Source of the DNA: Bacteroidota bacterium
Lineage (GTDB): Bacteria; Bacteroidota; Bacteroidia; Cytophagales; UBA9547
Assembly (NCBI GenBank): GCA_004293915.1
Contig: RDZG01000063.1
Coordinates: 1-64,000, forward strand
Length of the DNA: 64,000 nucleotides
Reading direction: 5' to 3'
The position numbers and the translations under genes are program-made. Under the pieces are notes generated by a model. It was not told where the DNA came from and made no database searches. It worked only from the letters and a program-made list of their open reading frames with translations. Of the stretch, positions 59,396-64,000 are shown piece by piece (within the stretch, counting starts at the first letter, position 1; the number at the start of each line of letters is the position of its first letter).

Positions 59396-60683
59396 AAGCC
59401 TAAGTCAACAACTGTTTTTAAAAGCACAAAACTTGATACCTGGCGGAGTTAATTCGCCAGTAAGAGCCTTTAGAGCCGTTGGCGGAACACCCGTTTTTAT
59501 GAAATCTGCAAAAGGAGCTTATTTATTTGATGTAGATGGAAATCGCTACATTGACTTAATTGGCTCGTGGGGACCTATGATTTTGGGACATGCACATCCC
59601 GAAATAGAAGAAGCAATAATAAAAGCTGTAAAAGATTCTACTTCGTTTGGAACACCATCGGAGCGAGAAGTAGAAATGGCTGAGCTTATTATTTCGATGG
59701 TGCCTTGTATCGAAAAAGTGCGTATGGTAAATTCTGGTACCGAAGCTTGTATGGCTGCCATCCGTGTGGCTCGTGGCTATACAGGAAAAAACAAAATCAT
59801 AAAATTCGAAGGTTGTTATCACGGACATGGCGATAGTTTTTTGATTGCTGCTGGTAGTGGAGCTGCCACTTTTGGCGAACCAGACAGTTTGGGAGTTACG
59901 CAAGGTGTTGCAAACGACACACTTACAGTACCTTATAATAACTTTGAAAAACTTGAAGAAATTGTACAGGCAAATAAAAACCAAATCGCATGTATTATTA
60001 TCGAACCTGTGGTTGGTAATATGGGTTGCGTTCTGCCACAAGCTGGGTATTTACAAAAAATCAGAACACTTTGTACCAAAGAAAACATTGTGTTTATTTT
60101 TGATGAAGTAATGACAGGCTTTCGATTAGCCAAAGGTGGAGCTTCCGAACTTTTTGGTGTTACTCCTGATCTTTGCACATTAGGCAAAATTATTGGAGGA
60201 GGTTTGCCAGTGGGTGCTTATGGCGGCAAAGCCGAAATCATGAATTGTGTTTCACCAGCTGGAAAAGTATATCAGGCAGGTACACTTTCGGGCAACCCTG
60301 TTGCAATGGCAGCTGGATTGGCAATGCTTACCAAACTCAAAAACACACCTTATATATATGAGCATCTAAATTCGATTACTCAAAAAATAACTTCGGGAAT
60401 AAAAAATGAATTAGCAAAATACAATAAAAACCTAACTATCAACCAAATAGGGTCTATGTATAGTTTGTTTTTTACAGAAAAAAATGTGGTTGATTTTGAA
60501 TCTGCCAAAACATCAAACCTAAATCAGTTTTCGGTTTATTTTAACCAAATGCTTGATAGAGGTGTGTACCTTGCTCCCTCTCAATTTGAAAGCCTTTTTG
60601 TTTCAAATGCCATTGAAAATCAAGACATTGAATTTATTTTAGAAGCAAATGCACAAAGTTTAAAAAAAGTATTTGATGCGTAG
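59388..60683 (+). CDS. hemL: glutamate-1-semialdehyde 2,1-aminomutase
   Basis: LIPGGVNSPVRAFRAVGGTPVFM; IKFEGCYHGHGDSFL; DEVMTGFRLAKGGA; LGKIIGGGLPVGAYGG. Confidence 0.97.
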   Translation: MNRSLSQQLFLKAQNLIPGGVNSPVRAFRAVGGTPVFMKSAKGAYLFDVDGNRYIDLIGSWGPMILGHAHPEIEEAIIKAVKDSTSFGTPSEREVEMAELIISMVPCIEKVRMVNSGTEACMAAIRVARGYTGKNKIIKFEGCYHGHGDSFLIAAGSGAATFGEPDSLGVTQGVANDTLTVPYNNFEKLEEIVQANKNQIACIIIEPVVGNMGCVLPQAGYLQKIRTLCTKENIVFIFDEVMTGFRLAKGGASELFGVTPDLCTLGKIIGGGLPVGAYGGKAEIMNCVSPAGKVYQAGTLSGNPVAMAAGLAMLTKLKNTPYIYEHLNSITQKITSGIKNELAKYNKNLTINQIGSMYSLFFTEKNVVDFESAKTSNLNQFSVYFNQMLDRGVYLAPSQFESLFVSNAIENQDIEFILEANAQSLKKVFDA

Positions 60684-61071
60684 TTCGATGGTAATACTGA
60701 TTTTTTTGTATCTTATTTTGGTTATTGGCATTGTGATATATCATTATCTTCAATTAAAAAATACGGTTGAAATAAAAGGGCAAATTAGTGCTGCTCAAAC
60801 AGAAAAAATAAATAGTGGCAAGATGTCTTTTTCGATTACCAAAACACAAATTGATTATTTATATAACTCACAAAAATATAGTTTAGTTTTTGATACTGAT
60901 CTGATTGAAAATTCTCAAAAGAATGAAATTAATTTGTTAGTAAATATTTCAAACCCTTCAAAAGCATATATCAACACACTAAAAGGTAAATGGCTTGAAA
61001 AATGTTATTTAATATTGTTTTTTTCAATAGCCTCCGTTTTTATATTGTTGTTTTTTGTAGCAAAAAACTAG
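60673..61071 (+). CDS. hypothetical membrane protein (possibly DUF3592-like)
   Basis: 132 aa with N- and C-terminal TM segments, overlaps the hemL 3' end. Confidence 0.6.
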   Translation: MMRSSMVILIFLYLILVIGIVIYHYLQLKNTVEIKGQISAAQTEKINSGKMSFSITKTQIDYLYNSQKYSLVFDTDLIENSQKNEINLLVNISNPSKAYINTLKGKWLEKCYLILFFSIASVFILLFFVAKN

Positions 61072-61153
61072 ATTTACTCCCTTAAAAATCAAATTAAAAT
61101 TAAAATAATACAAAAATAGTTACTTAATATTTTTTTATTGTATAAATCTTATA

Positions 61154-61161
61154 TAATTTTG
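61154..61161 (+). promoter_or_regulatory. putative -7 element (TAATTTTG)
   Basis: TAnnTTTG match 32 nt upstream of the ATG at 61194. Confidence 0.45.
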
Positions 61162-61193
61162 TACTTATTAATAAATCTTAAATTCATATCAAA

Positions 61194-64000
61194 ATGAAAA
61201 ATTTAATACGATTAATTATTGCTAGTAGTTTGCTTTTTGCTGCTAGCAGTTATGCACAAAACAGTCCGACAATTGGTACAATAACTTCAAATATTATTGA
61301 AAAAGGTACTGGCGACAATTATATAATTGTTGGAAACGTAACAGATGGTGATGCATTAGCTGTCCAAAATCTTACTGTTACAGCAGTTTCAAGTAACAAT
61401 ACAGTTTTGAGTGTTACTGGGGTTTTATACACACAAGGTCAATCTTTTGCAATCATTAAAGTAAAAGAATTTGGCATTGATGGTACGGCTACAATTAACT
61501 TTTCAGCTCAAGATGATGATGGAACTACGCCTAAGCCATTTGTTATCAATGTAGGATTTTTTTATACACAAGGTTGCAGATGGAGTATATATGATATCGT
61601 ATTTTGGCAAAATGCATTTCCGCCAGATAATGAAATAACAAAATTAGATTCAATTATACCTCGTGTACAATTGCCTACAAATATTGAAATATGGAGAAAT
61701 ATAGGTATGACTGCTGGTCCGATTCAACTTGGTGGAGGGTTTACATTTCATGATGGATATACTACAGGATACAGAGGTACAATAATACCAACTGCAACTG
61801 GAATTTATATGTTTACTTTGGACTGGCAGGATGGTGGAGAGTTTAGAATATCAAAATCTGCAAGTTATAAAGATGTTTTTCAAATTGGTGGATTTAGAAA
61901 ACGTTCAGAAGGGACTCCTCAAGTAATTACTGATACTGTATATTTAGAAGCTGGAAGACCATATGGTTACAAATGTGCTTATTGGACAGTTTTCTCCGAA
62001 CTATTCTCTCTGCGATGGGCATATTTAGGTCCTAATCCTACAAATGTAACAACAGTTACAGCCTCTGCTATGCCAACAAATGTTGGAGGAACAACTTTTT
62101 TAGCTACTACACAAGATGTGAATATGTTTATTCCAGGTTTTTATGCCAAAACATTAACGGCTGGTACTGTTAATTTTAGTGTTTTGGGTACGGGAGGTGC
62201 ATTAGCAACTTATCCATATTATGATTTAATGAAACCAGTTTCTGTTTCTGGTTTAACATTATTAAGAAAAGGGAATGATAAAATGGAGTTTAAATGGAAT
62301 GCCAGTTTTGATTCAATTGGTGTAAAAAAATATAATGTTTATGTTGATGGAATATTAAGATTTAGCACAAAAAATGATAAGCAACTAAGTTATGTGCTTA
62401 CAGGTTTAAATCCAAGTACTTCGTACGCTATATTTGTAACAGCTATCGATAATGCTGGAAATGAGTCAAATATTAGTAATGTACTATTTGATACCACATT
62501 TCCAAACGATGCAATTGCACCTTCTGCACCTAACGGTCTCATAGTTAATGTTTTAGCCGACATGAGTGCTAAAGTGTCTTGGTCTCCTGCCACAGATAAT
62601 GCATCAGGTATTTACGGATATAAAGTATATGTTGATGGGTCAGCAATTCCATATAATACAGATACCGCAAATGTTACATCAATGATATTAAAAACATTTG
62701 ACCCCTTATCATCACATACTTTTACTTTACAAGCAATTGATGGAAATTTCAATGCATCTGCTTTGAGTACCGCATTAGGCTTTACTACCATAGCATACGA
62801 TCCATTACTTACTTCGCCTGGAGTTAAAAAACTGAGAATGAATATAAGTAAAGAATACGTAGGTAAAATAGATGGTTTTGGTTTGAATGTAGACTTTAGC
62901 AATTATGCTACAACATATATTAATAACGTTAAACGTATTAATCCAGGTTTAGTTCGATGGGGTTCAATAGATGCAAATCCATTATCTTATTCAATTTCTT
63001 CTGCTGGACCTAGAACTTTTGCAAAATTTGTGGATTTTGCTAATAAAGTAGGTGCTGCAGTAGATATTAGTATTGGTACAGATGGCACACCCCTAATAGA
63101 TTGGAGAAATGAAAGTATAGTTGGTGTTGATTTTGCTGGAACAGTAAAGCAAATGACTATAATGGAACGTACAGCGCAACAAATGATTGCTTACTTGTTT
63201 GCACCAGATTCTATGGCAACAAAATCAGTACTTGGAGCTAACTTTTTTCCTTATCATGCTGATGTTAGAAAACGTTTAAATGAAGGATTCAGACAATCAA
63301 CATTTACTGGTACATCATCAGCATTTAAAGGCATGATTATTGAGTTAGGATGTGAAGTTTGGGGAGGTACATCACTAGGTGAATCTGGAACAGTAGATCA
63401 TAATGCAGATGGATTTAACAACTACACCACGTATGGACTATGGGCTAGAAAAATGGCTAGGGCATTCAAATCAAGTCCGTTTTATGATTCTACCAAAATT
63501 AAATTAACATATTCAATGAGAGAACCACAACCAGGAAATAGTTTTGGACTAACAGAAGCAATTCTTGCAACAAATTCAGACCCATTGGATGTTGATTTAG
63601 GTGATTTGCTTTCACCAGCAGGATATATGGGGGGGAATTTAGAGTATTCGCCAGGTGTACCTGCAGCTAATTCAGAACTAGGGTATTACAGAAATAGTTT
63701 GGAATATATGTTTAAAAACTTAAATGGTTTTTATTCTACCAAAAATCTTGATAATACATTTAGAAAAAAACAAAGAGGTTTTTTCTTGTATGAATCAGCA
63801 ATGACAAAATCTACATACAATCAACGTATGGGGCAGGCTATTGTGTTATCTGATTATTTACTGACTGCTCATAAAGCAGGTTCGTATTACCCAGGCTTAT
63901 TTTCATATGAAGGTGGTGAGTGGGGGATTACCAGTAATAATTTTGCTGTGCTTAATCCTATGTTTAAAGCTACGTTATTAATTAATAATGTAACTAAAGG
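61194..64000 (+). CDS. large secreted protein with PA14-like, two FN3-like and GH-A-like domains (partial, runs off window)
   Basis: MKNLIRLIIASSLLFAASSYAQNSPTIGTITSNIIEKGTGDNYIIV...; open to window end so absent from the ORF track; FN3-like (VSGLTLLRKGNDKMEFKWNAS..., APSAPNGLIVNVLADMSAKVSWSPATD); IIELGCEVWGG and SYEGGEWG motifs. Confidence 0.85.
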   Translation, partial: MKNLIRLIIASSLLFAASSYAQNSPTIGTITSNIIEKGTGDNYIIVGNVTDGDALAVQNLTVTAVSSNNTVLSVTGVLYTQGQSFAIIKVKEFGIDGTATINFSAQDDDGTTPKPFVINVGFFYTQGCRWSIYDIVFWQNAFPPDNEITKLDSIIPRVQLPTNIEIWRNIGMTAGPIQLGGGFTFHDGYTTGYRGTIIPTATGIYMFTLDWQDGGEFRISKSASYKDVFQIGGFRKRSEGTPQVITDTVYLEAGRPYGYKCAYWTVFSELFSLRWAYLGPNPTNVTTVTASAMPTNVGGTTFLATTQDVNMFIPGFYAKTLTAGTVNFSVLGTGGALATYPYYDLMKPVSVSGLTLLRKGNDKMEFKWNASFDSIGVKKYNVYVDGILRFSTKNDKQLSYVLTGLNPSTSYAIFVTAIDNAGNESNISNVLFDTTFPNDAIAPSAPNGLIVNVLADMSAKVSWSPATDNASGIYGYKVYVDGSAIPYNTDTANVTSMILKTFDPLSSHTFTLQAIDGNFNASALSTALGFTTIAYDPLLTSPGVKKLRMNISKEYVGKIDGFGLNVDFSNYATTYINNVKRINPGLVRWGSIDANPLSYSISSAGPRTFAKFVDFANKVGAAVDISIGTDGTPLIDWRNESIVGVDFAGTVKQMTIMERTAQQMIAYLFAPDSMATKSVLGANFFPYHADVRKRLNEGFRQSTFTGTSSAFKGMIIELGCEVWGGTSLGESGTVDHNADGFNNYTTYGLWARKMARAFKSSPFYDSTKIKLTYSMREPQPGNSFGLTEAILATNSDPLDVDLGDLLSPAGYMGGNLEYSPGVPAANSELGYYRNSLEYMFKNLNGFYSTKNLDNTFRKKQRGFFLYESAMTKSTYNQRMGQAIVLSDYLLTAHKAGSYYPGLFSYEGGEWGITSNNFAVLNPMFKATLLINNVTK

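Overview
AT-rich chromosomal window of a Bacteroidota (Bacteroidetes). Lineage evidence: type IX secretion C-terminal sorting domains, a CHU_C-type gliding-motility C-terminal domain, a GldA-type ABC ATPase, and TAnnTTTG -7 promoter elements. The backbone is housekeeping: rpmH (missed by the ORF track), dsbD, gldA, dapF, nadE, feoAB, nspC, a lone nuoB, mutL, ilvD, bacilliredoxin, DUF59/SufT, FKBP PPIase and hemL. Between these lie accessory blocks of secreted carbohydrate-active or adhesive proteins: a six-hairpin glycosidase, a DUF4038/apiosidase-like gene, a Big_2-rich T9SS protein, a sulfatase, a ~17 kb giant multidomain gene, and a PA14/FN3/GH-like gene running off the right edge. Most notable observations: (1) the DUF4038 gene is broken by a single in-frame TAG where a degenerate duplicate 1.4 kb downstream keeps TGG; (2) the giant gene is split into two ORFs by an apparent ~19-nt deletion inside a repeat; (3) a perfect 14-copy TAACAAT heptamer array supplies the stop codon of a DUF59 gene; (4) a feoA promoter element appears to overlap the stop codon of the upstream gene; (5) the giant gene and the right-edge gene share a NE/E plus YEGG catalytic-like layout. 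No RNA genes, CRISPR arrays, prophage or transposase genes were recognised. All family assignments are by eye, without database searches.
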